DNA of 64,000 nucleotides from Phenylobacterium sp. RIFCSPHIGHO2_01_FULL_69_31 (GTDB taxonomy: Bacteria; Pseudomonadota; Alphaproteobacteria; Caulobacterales; Caulobacteraceae): assembly GCF_001824475.1 (NCBI RefSeq), contig NZ_MHXN01000007.1:255611-319610 (forward strand), written 5' to 3'. The translations under genes were made by a program, and so were the position numbers. This document shows positions 48,358 to 55,982 of this stretch, in pieces (within the stretch, counting starts at the first letter, position 1; each line of letters starts with the position of its first letter). The notes under the pieces were generated by a model. It saw only the letters and a program-made list of their open reading frames with translations, was not told where the DNA came from and searched no databases.

Positions 48358-48448
48358 CGACGCTCGATGCGTGGTTACTCAACGGTGAACGGCGCGGGTC
48401 GCCGCAGGGGTCGCAGGGGGCGATCTCAGGATGTCGCTAGGGAATTTC

Positions 48449-49222
48449 ATGTCGCTCAAAGTCATCGCGGGCGCCGCATTGGCGTTCGCCGGTCTGTTTT
48501 CGTCGGCGGCCCAGGCCGCGGTCACGCTCAACAAGTTCTACAATGCACAACTGTATGAGTCCGCCTTTGGCGAACATGTGACCAGCGCGCGCTCCGACAC
48601 CTTCAATCTCAGCTCGTACCTCTCCGACGCCTCGGGGAACGAGTACCGCATCACATCTGCCACCCTCTCGATTGCCGGATATTCCGATCAATACTTCAAT
48701 TACAATCGGTCATCCAACGCGATATACTACAGCGAAGGCCACGAAGTCATAAACGGTACGAGCTACTACGTACGAACGCGAACCGACCCCAATTATGTCT
48801 GGCGCGACGATATCGCGGACACCATGGAGATCGAAACTTCGGCCGCGCTTGGGAGCACCGCGGCCTCACAACAGAAGATCAGCCAGCTGAATCTCGTGGA
48901 ATACTTTTCCGACTTTTCCTTTCCCAACAACCTCTATCGAGTCCGTGAATACCGATACGAATCGGCCATCTACGGCGCGATGAACTTCTCGTCGACGGTC
49001 ACGAACGCGGACCTCCTTGGCTTGAACGAAGACGGCCAGCTCGACTTCACCGTCACGGCGACGCTCGGCCAGTTCCGGCTGCGAGGCGCCAGCCTCACGT
49101 TCGAGCGCGAACTGATCCCGGCGACTGCCGCGCCCGAGCCCGGCGCCTGGGCGCTCATGATCCTGGGCTTCGGCGGGGCCGGCGCCGCGCTGCGCCGCAG
49201 ACGCGCCGCCGCCATGAGCTGA
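48449..49222 (+). CDS. PEPxxWA-CTERM sorting-domain protein 1
   Basis: A 257-residue exported protein. Signal peptide: MSLKVIAGAALAFAGLFSSAAQAA. The C-terminus has the sorting signal PEPGAWALMILGFGGAGAALRRRRA, that is the PEPxxWA motif, a hydrophobic helix and a basic tail, which is recognised by an exosortase-type system for surface processing. The body is rich in Tyr, Ser and Asn with no known domain. Start at 48449 has AGGGAA 6 bases upstream; an ATG at 48431 is in frame. The gene follows the luxR regulator. Confidence 0.88.
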   Translation: MSLKVIAGAALAFAGLFSSAAQAAVTLNKFYNAQLYESAFGEHVTSARSDTFNLSSYLSDASGNEYRITSATLSIAGYSDQYFNYNRSSNAIYYSEGHEVINGTSYYVRTRTDPNYVWRDDIADTMEIETSAALGSTAASQQKISQLNLVEYFSDFSFPNNLYRVREYRYESAIYGAMNFSSTVTNADLLGLNEDGQLDFTVTATLGQFRLRGASLTFERELIPATAAPEPGAWALMILGFGGAGAALRRRRAAAMS

Positions 49223-49224
49223 TC

Positions 49225-49836
49225 CCCACTCCGCCGGCGCCTCCAGCTGCGGCGAATGCCGCGGCTTCGGCATCCGGTCCGAGATGTGGCGGCAGAGCAG
49301 GTAGAAGACCGGCGTGACAGGCCGAAGACGGTCGCGCCCACCATCCCGAAGAACACGGCCGTCCCAAGCGCCTGGCGCATCTCGGCGCCCGGACCGCTCG
49401 CGATCACCAGGGGCAGCACGCCCACGATGAAGGCGAACGAGGTCATCAGGATTGGCCGCAGGTGCGTGTGCGCCGCCTCCACCGCCGCGTCCCAGCGGCT
49501 GCGGCCCCCGGTCCTCGCCCTTCGGCAGGGTCACGCTCTCGTACTGGGCCACCAGCAGCAGGAAGACGAACTCCACCGTCAGGCCGAAGGCGATCGGGCC
49601 GGTTCGGCTGGAGATCTTCTCCTGGTAGGCCGGTTCGGTCCATTCGTGGCCGAAGCCTTCCGGCAGGTGGTCGTTGGCCAGCTTCTCCACCGCCGCCAGC
49701 GACTCGCCTCGCCCGACGAATAGCCAGGCTTGGTGTCGCCGCGCAGCTCGGCCGCCGGGAACAGGTTGTAGCGCACCACGCGATAGGGCCCACTGTCGTC
49801 GCGTACGGTCGAGACCGACCGGAGTTCCGGGGACAC
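49225..49836 (-). pseudogene. RND efflux transporter remnant
   Basis: Pieces of the C-terminal half of an AcrB/MexF-like permease occur in two frames: YRVVRYNLFPAAELRGDTKPG, SLAAVEKLANDHLPEGFGHEWTEPAYQEKISSRTGPIAFGL, then (frame change) AAHTHLRPILMTSFAFIVGVLPLVIASGPGAEMRQALGTAVFFGMVGATVFGL, then TPVFYLLCRHISDRMP. About 50 residues of membrane segments are missing between QYESVTLP and the next part, and the N-terminal half is absent. Dead fragment; its left end abuts the transposase element. Confidence 0.8.
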
Positions 49837-49859
49837 ACTCGGAGTTCCGGGGACACACT
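49821..49859. repeat. Tandem 20-base repeat at the left end of the transposase element
   Basis: GGAGTTCCGGGGACACACTC and GGAGTTCCGGGGACACACTA follow each other directly. The core TCCGGGGACACA is inverted at 50475-50486 (TGTGTCCCCGGA). Confidence 0.85.
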
Positions 49860-50486
49860 ACCGAATTGACACCTGCCGACGCCGCTGCCCAGTGATGGCG
49901 GCCGGGGTTCCGAATCATGTGACCCAGGCGCGGCGGCCGCCGCCAGCAGACCTTCGTCGGCGATGACCACTACACGGCCTATCGTGACCTGCTGGCCGAG
50001 GGCTGCCGCGCGGCGGGTGACGAGGTGTGGGCTACTGCCTGATGCCCAACCACGTCCACCTGATCCTGGCGCCCTCGGACGAGGGCGGGCTGCGCGCGGC
50101 GCTGGGGTGGGCGCATCGGCGCTATTCCCGGCGGGTGAACTTCCGCTAGGGCCGGCGCGACTACCTCTGGCAGGGGCGGTTCGCCTCGGTCCCGATGGAC
50201 GAGGGGCGTCTGCTGGCTTGCGCGCCGTATGTGGAGTTGAACCCGGTGCGGGCGCGACGACGGCGCGCGTGGCGCCGCTGCTGGATCGTGCAGGCGATGG
50301 GCGGCGTTCCTGGCCGCGGTCTCTGCGAGGCCGAGCACCGCGCGATCCGCGCCGGCAAGCGCACGGGCCGACCGCTGGGCTCCGCTGAGTTCGTGAGCGA
50401 GCTGGAACGCCGCCTGGGCCGCGGGCTGGCGCGCCCGAAGGCCGGGCCGGAGGCAAAGGCTGAGAGTTAAGCGTTGTGTCCCCGGA
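49841..50486 (+). mobile_element. Dead REP-associated tyrosine transposase element with terminal inverted repeats
   Basis: A 12-bp perfect inverted repeat (TCCGGGGACACA at 49846-49857, TGTGTCCCCGGA at 50475-50486) brackets a broken transposase gene. It sits between the RND remnant and the duplicated luxR 3' end, so it probably landed in, or was involved in rearranging, the second luxR copy. Confidence 0.75.
49900..50470 (+). pseudogene. REP-associated (IS200-like) transposase, broken
   Basis: The family motif with the HxH pair is visible as YCLMPNHVHLILAP near 50032-50075, then EGGLRAALGWAHRRYSRRVNF, RDYLWQGRFASVPMDEGRLLACAPYVELNPVRAR, and the C-terminus ERTGRPLGS-like TGRPLGSAEFVSELERRLGR. 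Defects: a lost G in the run at 50029-50031 (VWGYC reads out of frame), an in-frame TAG at 50148-50150, a further frame change and missing sequence after NPVRAR near 50260. These enzymes normally handle REP palindromes. Confidence 0.85.
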
Positions 50487-50489
50487 TCT

Positions 50490-50576
50490 GTGCGCCAGCA
50501 CATCAAGGCGATCCTGCAGGAGGCCAGCGTCGGTCGCGAAGCCGAACTGGCGCTTGCGATCAAGGCGCTGGGCTGA
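50490..50576 (+). pseudogene. luxR 3' remnant (second copy)
   Basis: Encodes VRQHIKAILQEASVGREAELALAIKALG and stop, nearly the same as the end of the intact luxR gene (VRQHIKAILQKAGVSREAELVLAIKALG). The rest of this copy has been replaced by the transposase element. Confidence 0.88.
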
Positions 50577-50594
50577 GCGAGGCGCGGCTCGCTA

Positions 50595-50608
50595 CTACCA
50601 GATGGTAG
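50595..50608. promoter_or_regulatory. Palindromic operator candidate, copy 2
   Basis: CTACCAGATGGTAG, identical to 48338-48351, 94 bases before the second PEP-CTERM start. Confidence 0.6.
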
Positions 50609-50702
50609 GCGAGGACGGGGGCGCGACGTGATTATTCGGAGATGAACGGCACGGCCGTCGGATGGGACCGGAAGGGGTCCTGGGGTTTTGTTGGGGGACT
50701 TC

Positions 50703-51602
50703 ATGCGTTCCAAATTCATCGCAGGCGCTGGGGCGCTTGCGGGCGCCGCGCTGCTCGCCTGTTCGGCGTCGGCGACGACCTTCACGATCTCCGACCTGCA
50801 GGCGGGCGAGGTCACCGCTCAGAGCCTGACCGCGGGGGGCAAGGCTTCGGGTAGCGACAGTCATACCACTGCCTGGGCCCAGACCGACTTCGGCCTCAAC
50901 CGGCTTTACATCGACGCCAGAGGCCGGCCGAATGACGATTACAACACCTATGTCGCCTCGATCTGGGGCGAGAATTTCGCTGTCAGCGACACTGCCGCCG
51001 GGCCGGTGAACCTGACGTTCACGGTCAGCGTCGATGGCGTCGCCGGGCCCCTCGTGGGCGAAGGCGAGCCGCCCCCGTTCAACTTCTTCCTGAAAGCTGT
51101 CAAAGGGCCAGTGAGCGCTTTCGAGACTGAGGATGAGGAGAATGGGGTCCTCTCCTACGAGGACGTAAGCGTTCTCGGCGTGCCGGTCGACGGGCCCACC
51201 CCGGACTCCCCGCTCGTTCTTGGATCGGCCACCCTCTGCCCGATCACAACCTTCGAGGGTGGTAGCTGTCCGGCAGCCGTTTATCCGCCGACTGCCGTCA
51301 CCCTCAGCTTCACCGTCAACCCAGGCGACCGGTTCTTCGTCCTCGGGGCGCTAATGGTGGAAGACCTGGTGGCGGGAACCATCGACTTTAGCCACACGGC
51401 GAAGCTGGTCGGCATCACCGCGCTGACCGACGCCGGTGCGCCAGCGGGCTTGACCAGCGACAGCGGCCGGCTCGTGGACCGTGGCGACGGCAGCTACGGG
51501 ATCGCCGCGGTCCCAGAGCCGGGGACTTGGGCGCTGATGATCCTGGGCTTCGGCGCCGCGGGCGCGGCGCTGAGGGCGCGGCGGCGGACGGTTTCGGCCT
51601 AG
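50703..51602 (+). CDS. PEPxxWA-CTERM sorting-domain protein 2
   Basis: A 299-residue exported protein. Signal peptide MRSKFIAGAGALAGAALLACSASA; C-terminal sorting signal PEPGTWALMILGFGAAGAALRARRR. The body is beta-rich with many Asp, Gly and Thr and no known catalytic motif. Start ATG 50703 has GGGGG 5 bases upstream; a TTG at 50688 is in frame. Only the two ends of the protein resemble PEP-CTERM protein 1, so after duplication of the module either the cargo diverged or different cargo genes share the regulator. Confidence 0.88.
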   Translation: MRSKFIAGAGALAGAALLACSASATTFTISDLQAGEVTAQSLTAGGKASGSDSHTTAWAQTDFGLNRLYIDARGRPNDDYNTYVASIWGENFAVSDTAAGPVNLTFTVSVDGVAGPLVGEGEPPPFNFFLKAVKGPVSAFETEDEENGVLSYEDVSVLGVPVDGPTPDSPLVLGSATLCPITTFEGGSCPAAVYPPTAVTLSFTVNPGDRFFVLGALMVEDLVAGTIDFSHTAKLVGITALTDAGAPAGLTSDSGRLVDRGDGSYGIAAVPEPGTWALMILGFGAAGAALRARRRTVSA

Positions 51603-51626
51603 GACCCGTCGTCTATCAACAACGGA

Positions 51627-51705
51627 TTTTCGGTGACAGTGCACTCAATGGGGGGCGCTGCTCCTGCAAGCCACACGTCTCGATTGAGTGCACTGTCACC
51701 GAAAA
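51627..51705. repeat. 79-base element: perfect 23-bp inverted repeat with 33-base loop
   Basis: The arm at 51627-51649 (starting TTTTCGGTGACAGTGCACTC) is an exact reverse complement of 51683-51705 (ending AGTGCACTGTCACCGAAAA). It begins 25 bases after the PEP-CTERM stop and ends 20 bases before the next start. No T run follows, so it is more like a MITE or two abutting transposon ends than an ordinary terminator. Confidence 0.85.
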
Positions 51706-51724
51706 CCACTGCATGGAGGCTTTC

Positions 51725-52114
51725 ATGAAGAAGATTGCTGCCGGCCTTTTCCTGCTCGCAACGTGCGTGGCCGCGCAGGCCGCGGCCCAGGAATGGTCGA
51801 ACTGGGAACGGTTCCGCACCGTAGACAGCGTCAACATCGACTACAGGATCAAGCCGGACGGGGACGGGTTCCGCGTCGCATGGAGATGCGTCAACGTCAG
51901 CAGCCGTCGCATCTCGTGTTCTGTGGGCGCGGGCGAGAACAAGTCTTACGGGTGCTATCGCGGAAGCACCAAGGTTGGATCGACAGAAGCGCTGGGCGAG
52001 CGCGCGGGGGTGCGAGGGGGTGGAAGCTACGAATTCCCGTCCGAGCCTGCGTGCCGTGGATTCAAGGCGACTTCCGTACGTCCCTTCGCCGAGATCGCGA
52101 TCGAAGATGAATAG
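51725..52114 (+). CDS. Small secreted protein, 129 residues
   Basis: Signal peptide MKKIAAGLFLLATCVAAQAAAQ, then a mature part of about 107 residues with five cysteines (for example WRCVNVSSRRISCSVG, SYGCYRG, EPACRGF) that could form disulfides in the periplasm. GGAGG lies 5 bases before the ATG at 51725. No family recognised. Its stop lies 8 bases inside the next gene. Confidence 0.65.
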   Translation: MKKIAAGLFLLATCVAAQAAAQEWSNWERFRTVDSVNIDYRIKPDGDGFRVAWRCVNVSSRRISCSVGAGENKSYGCYRGSTKVGSTEALGERAGVRGGGSYEFPSEPACRGFKATSVRPFAEIAIEDE

Positions 52115-52610
52115 CGCGGACGGTCGCTGTCGCAATCTAACCGGGGCCTACTCGCGCCGCGCAACGGTGGCCTTCGCCCTCGCTGTCCTGGGGACTCCTG
52201 CGGTCGCGAGGGCAGACGAGACGATTGCACTGGCCTGCGATGTCTCCTGGCGATCGATCTCGACGCTAGGCGACCGTGAATCGGGTCCGCTTGGCCGGTG
52301 GGAGATTCTCGTGCTGATGCCGGAGAAGGAGGTGATCCTCGTGAAGGGGTGGGCGAAGGACAACGAACTCAGGGAGACCAAGATCGCGGTGCTGATGCCG
52401 GCCAACGTCTCTGAAGATTGCATCGACTTCTGCCTCGCCTATGACGGGTGCGGCGGCTACCAGGAAGCCAGGTTTGGCGAGGCAGCCGTCGGCAGGGTCA
52501 TCATCGAGCGGCAACGCGGGACGCTTAACATGACCTACCGGTGGCGGGTCGGCGCCGGCGAAGGCGGCTATATGAAGACCTACAGCGGGTCGTGCGAACC
52601 GTTGCGTTAG
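52107..52610 (+). CDS. Hypothetical exported protein, 167 residues
   Basis: ATG at 52107 overlaps the previous gene by 8 bases. A hydrophobic segment ending GTPAVARA (residues about 16-36) looks like a signal peptide with a long n-region. The mature part has several cysteines (LACDVSW, EDCIDFCLAYDGCGGYQ, SGSCEPL) like the upstream protein, so the two may be a secreted pair. No family recognised. Confidence 0.6.
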   Translation: MNSADGRCRNLTGAYSRRATVAFALAVLGTPAVARADETIALACDVSWRSISTLGDRESGPLGRWEILVLMPEKEVILVKGWAKDNELRETKIAVLMPANVSEDCIDFCLAYDGCGGYQEARFGEAAVGRVIIERQRGTLNMTYRWRVGAGEGGYMKTYSGSCEPLR

Positions 52611-53047
52611 CCGGCAATAACGCGGAGTTCGCGGGACCTGAAACGTCCGACGTGTCAAACGATCGCCCGAGCCGTCTGGGCGATGATGATCACAAGCGAG
52701 CGCTACCGCGGGCCGCTCGCGGCTGAACGAGCCGCAGGCTGGCAACGAGTGCGAAGGGCGAACTGGAGTTGATGCAGAGAGCCGGTTGAAGCCGCGACTG
52801 CCAGATCCCGTTTTCGACCCTGCACTTCGGATGCGTGCAACTGGTCGGGACCCGGTAGCCGCGATCAAGGCATTATGGCCTGCGGCGGTCCCAACCCCCT
52901 TGGACCCGGTACGGCTGCCGGCGTGGGAGGTTACGGGGACACGATACCTATCCCCACGCGAACGTCTAAAGCCTGGGAGGGTGCCAACGTCTCTTCGTGG
53001 CGCGGATGCGACGACTGCGTCCTACCGCTGCAAGTCGTGGTAGCGGG
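52611..53047. other. 437-base gap without a recognisable gene
   Basis: Only short frames with non-protein-like composition on both strands. I see no RNA gene, repeat or operator that I can support. Confidence 0.4.
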
Positions 53048-53359
53048 TCAGTAGGGCTCGCAGGCAAGTCCATCGCCATCCCCGTCTTGTCGCGGCGAGT
53101 AGGCAGGAGAGCCGATCGGGATGTCGTAGACGCCGGCTGCATGGGCGGCGGCGCAACTGGGAAACCGGTTTGCAGGGCCGGTGGACTGCGCAGGCTGGAG
53201 TGGCAGCGTAGACGGGACCAATGCGGAGGCGCCGGAAGCCGACGAGATCGGTTCTTTAGAAGTGACTGCGAGGAGGGCGGCGAAGGCAGGGCGGAGATCA
53301 GGATACAGGCTGTCCAAGCCGAGCGCGATCACCGTGAGGCAGGACGCCCAGTAGACCAA
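53048..53359 (-). CDS. Excalibur calcium-binding domain protein
   Basis: A 103-residue protein. The C-terminal 40 residues form an excalibur domain (FPSCAAAHAAGVYDIPIGSPAYSPRQDGDGDGLACEPY) with the DGDGDGLACE calcium loop and a cysteine pair. The N-terminus holds one hydrophobic segment (WASCLTVIALGL), a signal or anchor. The start is a TTG at 53359. Such proteins are usually extracytoplasmic; some are linked to nuclease domains, but none is present here. Confidence 0.72.
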   Translation of the reverse strand: MVYWASCLTVIALGLDSLYPDLRPAFAALLAVTSKEPISSASGASALVPSTLPLQPAQSTGPANRFPSCAAAHAAGVYDIPIGSPAYSPRQDGDGDGLACEPY

Positions 53360-53401
53360 GAGCAGGCGCCTTCCGACAGAAGTCAGTAGGCCCGAGCCGC
53401 G

Positions 53402-53638
53402 ATGCGTACGCGCTCGCTGGAAGCGACGTTGAATGCGGCGTACACGCTCGGCGCTGCCCGGTCCTTCGAGGCCGCGAAGAGGTGTGGGTTGTCGCGTGAC
53501 GCGCTGAGGTTGCGCGTGCGGCAGCTAGAAGTGTTTGAAGGGAGAGGGTTAAGCTCGGCGATCCAAGTTTCCGCTTTTCGGATCGAAGCCAAGGACGGCT
53601 TGTGGCGCATCCGAGACCAAAAAAGGGCCGAATCTTAA
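53402..53638 (+). CDS. Possible small protein with HTH-like N-terminus
   Basis: A 78-residue frame; LEATLNAAYTLGAARSFEAAKRCGLSRDALRLRVRQLEVFEG resembles the first helices of a LysR-like DNA-binding domain, the rest does not. Could be a remnant. It fills part of the 53360-53776 gap; a frame opposite looks poorer. Confidence 0.3.
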   Translation: MRTRSLEATLNAAYTLGAARSFEAAKRCGLSRDALRLRVRQLEVFEGRGLSSAIQVSAFRIEAKDGLWRIRDQKRAES

Positions 53639-53776
53639 TCCGGGCCAAGGTTACACAAGAAGACGTCGCGCTTGGACCAAGCGACCAAGGCATCGGGCGT
53701 CGCGTGCCTGACAGAGTTTCGGCCGGAAGGGGTGCGGTGTCGCGGTGGGTCGGCGTCTCGAAGGCGTCACGCAGAT

Positions 53777-54022
53777 CTATGGCCGCCGCTCGAACCGGAC
53801 GCGCTCGGCGGCGGGGGAGGCGACCGCCCGATAGCCGGCACGCAGCCAGGCCTTGCACTGCACATGCCGAGTCGCGGCGGCTTCGTTGGCCCACCATTCA
53901 GGGCGGCGAGAGCTCTTGGGCAGCAAGGCTCCGAGCACGCGTTCGATGTCGCGGAAGCTCATCTCATAGGTCGCCGTGCTCTGGCGGCGCAGGTGGTGCT
54001 CCAGCGGATCGTATTTTCCCAT
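53777..54022 (-). CDS. DUF7662-like protein
   Basis: An 81-residue protein starting MGKYDPLEHHLRRQ; it has the pattern MSFRDIERVLGALLPKSSRRPEWWANE...AWLRAGYRA...VRFER that I associate with the small DUF7662 family found on accessory regions. Function unknown. The ATG at 54022 gives the family N-terminus; nine more codons are open upstream. Confidence 0.65.
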   Translation of the reverse strand: MGKYDPLEHHLRRQSTATYEMSFRDIERVLGALLPKSSRRPEWWANEAAATRHVQCKAWLRAGYRAVASPAAERVRFERRP

Positions 54023-54120
54023 TGATCCCTCGAATGGCGAGCGGAGCATCTTGCAGGCGGCGCGGCGGTCGGCAACGCTTGTGTCTGCGCGCCCGACCGG
54101 CCAGACCGCATCCGGGCGTC

Positions 54121-54402
54121 ATGGCCCGCTCCCCAACCCCGATCCGTGAGTCTCCGATGACCGGCAGCCGAGACCAGGCCCTCGCCGACGCCCGCAAGCT
54201 TCTGCGGGGGTTCGGCGCCGCACCCGACGCCCGGCGGCGGGCGCAGGCGGTGCTGTCCACCCTGCGCCAGGCCGACGACTGGAGCGCCGCGGGGCGCCGG
54301 CAGATTGAGGCGGCTGACGCGTGGCTTCGCGGCGGCCCGTCGGTGACCGCCGTGGAGCCGCAACTCCGCGCCTTGCTGGCCGCCCTGGCGAAAACCTCAT
54401 GA
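54121..54402 (+). CDS. Hypothetical protein, 93 residues
   Basis: Start at 54121 or at ATG 54157 (MTGSRDQALADARKLLRGFG). Helical and Ala/Arg-rich with a charged surface (RRRAQAVLSTLRQADDWSAAGRRQIEAADAWLRGG). The stop overlaps the next frame (ATGA at 54399-54402). No family recognised. Confidence 0.45.
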   Translation: MARSPTPIRESPMTGSRDQALADARKLLRGFGAAPDARRRAQAVLSTLRQADDWSAAGRRQIEAADAWLRGGPSVTAVEPQLRALLAALAKTS

Positions 54403-54575
54403 CCGAGACCCCACAGTCCGGCAGGCGGACGATGCTGGACGCGCGGACCGTCGACTTGATCCACCGCGTCGGCCGACGCACCTCAACGCCGCTATTGCGC
54501 CCGCCCGTCCCCACGTCGGGGGCGGATGGCGCGCGTTTGACATTCTCGCCATTTGTTGAACGGTCGACGGGCTGA
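54399..54575 (+). CDS. Possible short protein, 58 residues
   Basis: Coupled to the previous gene by ATGA, but the sequence is low in structure (TSTPLLRPPVPTSGADGARLT) and ends where an antitoxin remnant begins in another frame. It may be what is left of a longer gene. Confidence 0.3.
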   Translation: MTETPQSGRRTMLDARTVDLIHRVGRRTSTPLLRPPVPTSGADGARLTFSPFVERSTG

Positions 54576-54694
54576 CCTCGACCACAGAAATCCTGGAGTA
54601 CGCCCTCGCCAAGGTAGCGCTGGGGGACGACTTCGGAGCTGCGCTCGTGGCGCGCAAGGGCCGCACGCTGCGCGGTCTGGATATTGAGCTTTGA
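54560..54694 (+). pseudogene. Antitoxin remnant of a PIN-toxin pair
   Basis: The frame gives TTEILEYALAKVALGDDFGAALVARKGRTLRGLDIEL and stop, the typical C-terminus of the antitoxins encoded before such PIN toxins. There is no start codon with the usual N-terminal DNA-binding part; an in-frame TGA lies just upstream at 54557-54559. Confidence 0.6.
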
Positions 54695-55248
54695 TCTGTC
54701 GGGGTCGCTGCGGCGCTTGAAGCCGCAACGCCCCACAGCGGCGCTCGTCCGGCGGGCCGACAGCGCGCTGCCCGTGGTGACGACGCTCGTCGGACCCCGC
54801 CTCGAGCTCCTGCTCGATACGTGTGTCTATATCGACGTCCTGCAGGGACGCACCCCGCCCGCTGTGGATGAACTCCTCACACAGCGGATCCTCAACCATT
54901 CCACGGTGGCCCTCTCCGAACTGACCCACCTGTTCGGCCGGCTCGAACCGGCGTATCCGGCGACGCGGGCGACCCTGCGGGAGCTGGCTGGCGTCATCGA
55001 GGACGTCCCGGCGCAGCGCCTGAGCGCGCCGGGCGTACGCGCCTTCGGCGAGGCGGGCATTCTGGCCGGCCTCGCCGCGCGGCCGGCCGGCCGGCCTTGC
55101 CCATGGCGTGGGACTGCTGAACGACGCCTTACTCCTGCTCCATGCGGCGGAGTCCGGCTGCGTGCTGCTGACGCGCACCCTCGCCGATATGGACCGGCTT
55201 AAGCAGCTGGCGCCGCATGCCGCCTTCTTGGTCTACGACCGCACCTAG
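54684..55248 (+). pseudogene. PIN-domain toxin, frameshifted
   Basis: The N-terminal part carries the PIN motif LLLDTCVYIDVLQGR (first acidic residue) and LSELTHLFGRLEP. After a triple GGCC run at 55081-55092 the frame changes; the rest reads LNDALLLLHAAESGCVLLTRTLADMDRLKQLAPHAAFLVYDRT (last acidic residues). PIN toxins are magnesium-dependent ribonucleases. A shift of one GGCC unit would explain the break. It starts with TTG inside the antitoxin remnant. Confidence 0.75.
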
Positions 55249-55304
55249 GCGTCTCGCGCGCTGCCGGCGCTGGCGTCGGCGACGCCATCGGGTAGCCTAC
55301 GCCG

Positions 55305-55796
55305 ATGGAGTCGGTCGACGCCCGGGAACGCATCCGCCTGCTGGTGGGGCAGGCCACCACCCTGCTCGGCCTAGCCGAAGAGGGCCTTGCGCGTGTCCGC
55401 CTCACGCCAGACGACCGCTTCACGGTGTTGTCTACCTTCGTCCTGCTAACCAGCGTCCGGGACTGGGTAAGGACCGAACGCGGGCTGAAGACCTATTGGC
55501 CGAGGATCCCCTATGGCGAGGCCGTCCGCGAAGTCGCCAACGGCGCCAAACACCTCGTGCTCAACGCGCGCAGCCATCCCGACCTGCATGTGGAAGGCCT
55601 CAGTCCCGAGGACGATATCGACACCATCGACTGGGACGAACTGGGTAGCCAGGTCCCGATGATCACACTTTGTGTGCGGCGCTGGCAGGACGAGCCGCTG
55701 CGGTGGCGCAGCGCCATGTGGGTCCTCGAAGAGGCCGTGGATGGTTGGCGCCGGGAATTGGGCCTGCCGGATCTGAACTACGCCGCCCATCACTGA
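55305..55796 (+). CDS. Hypothetical helical protein, HEPN-like pattern
   Basis: A 163-residue protein, almost all helical. YGEAVREVANGAKHLVLNARSHPDLHVEG near residue 70 resembles the N-x-x-KH segment seen in many HEPN-like accessory proteins. No RxxxxH motif is present. It lies just after the broken PIN gene and before the MNT-HEPN fusion, and may be part of a toxin-rich cluster. Confidence 0.5.
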   Translation: MESVDARERIRLLVGQATTLLGLAEEGLARVRLTPDDRFTVLSTFVLLTSVRDWVRTERGLKTYWPRIPYGEAVREVANGAKHLVLNARSHPDLHVEGLSPEDDIDTIDWDELGSQVPMITLCVRRWQDEPLRWRSAMWVLEEAVDGWRRELGLPDLNYAAHH

Positions 55797-55982
55797 GCCA
55801 AGCCGCGGCGCTCATCAGCCGGGCGCGGGAACTGTGGCGCCCGACGAGGTCGCAGAGCACGACCTTCGGGGACGTGGTTGAGGCGTGCAGCCACCGTTCG
55901 CGGCTTGGCGTCGTCAAAGGGGCCCGCGCAGGTTGAGTTCGGCTAGACTTAGCGAATCAATTCGCGCCACGTCCCCTAAGGC

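Larger units (their letters stand above)
50490..50614 (+). repeat. Direct repeat, copy 2
   Basis: Second copy of the 125-base repeat at 48233-48357; includes the luxR remnant and the palindrome at 50595-50608. Confidence 0.9.
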
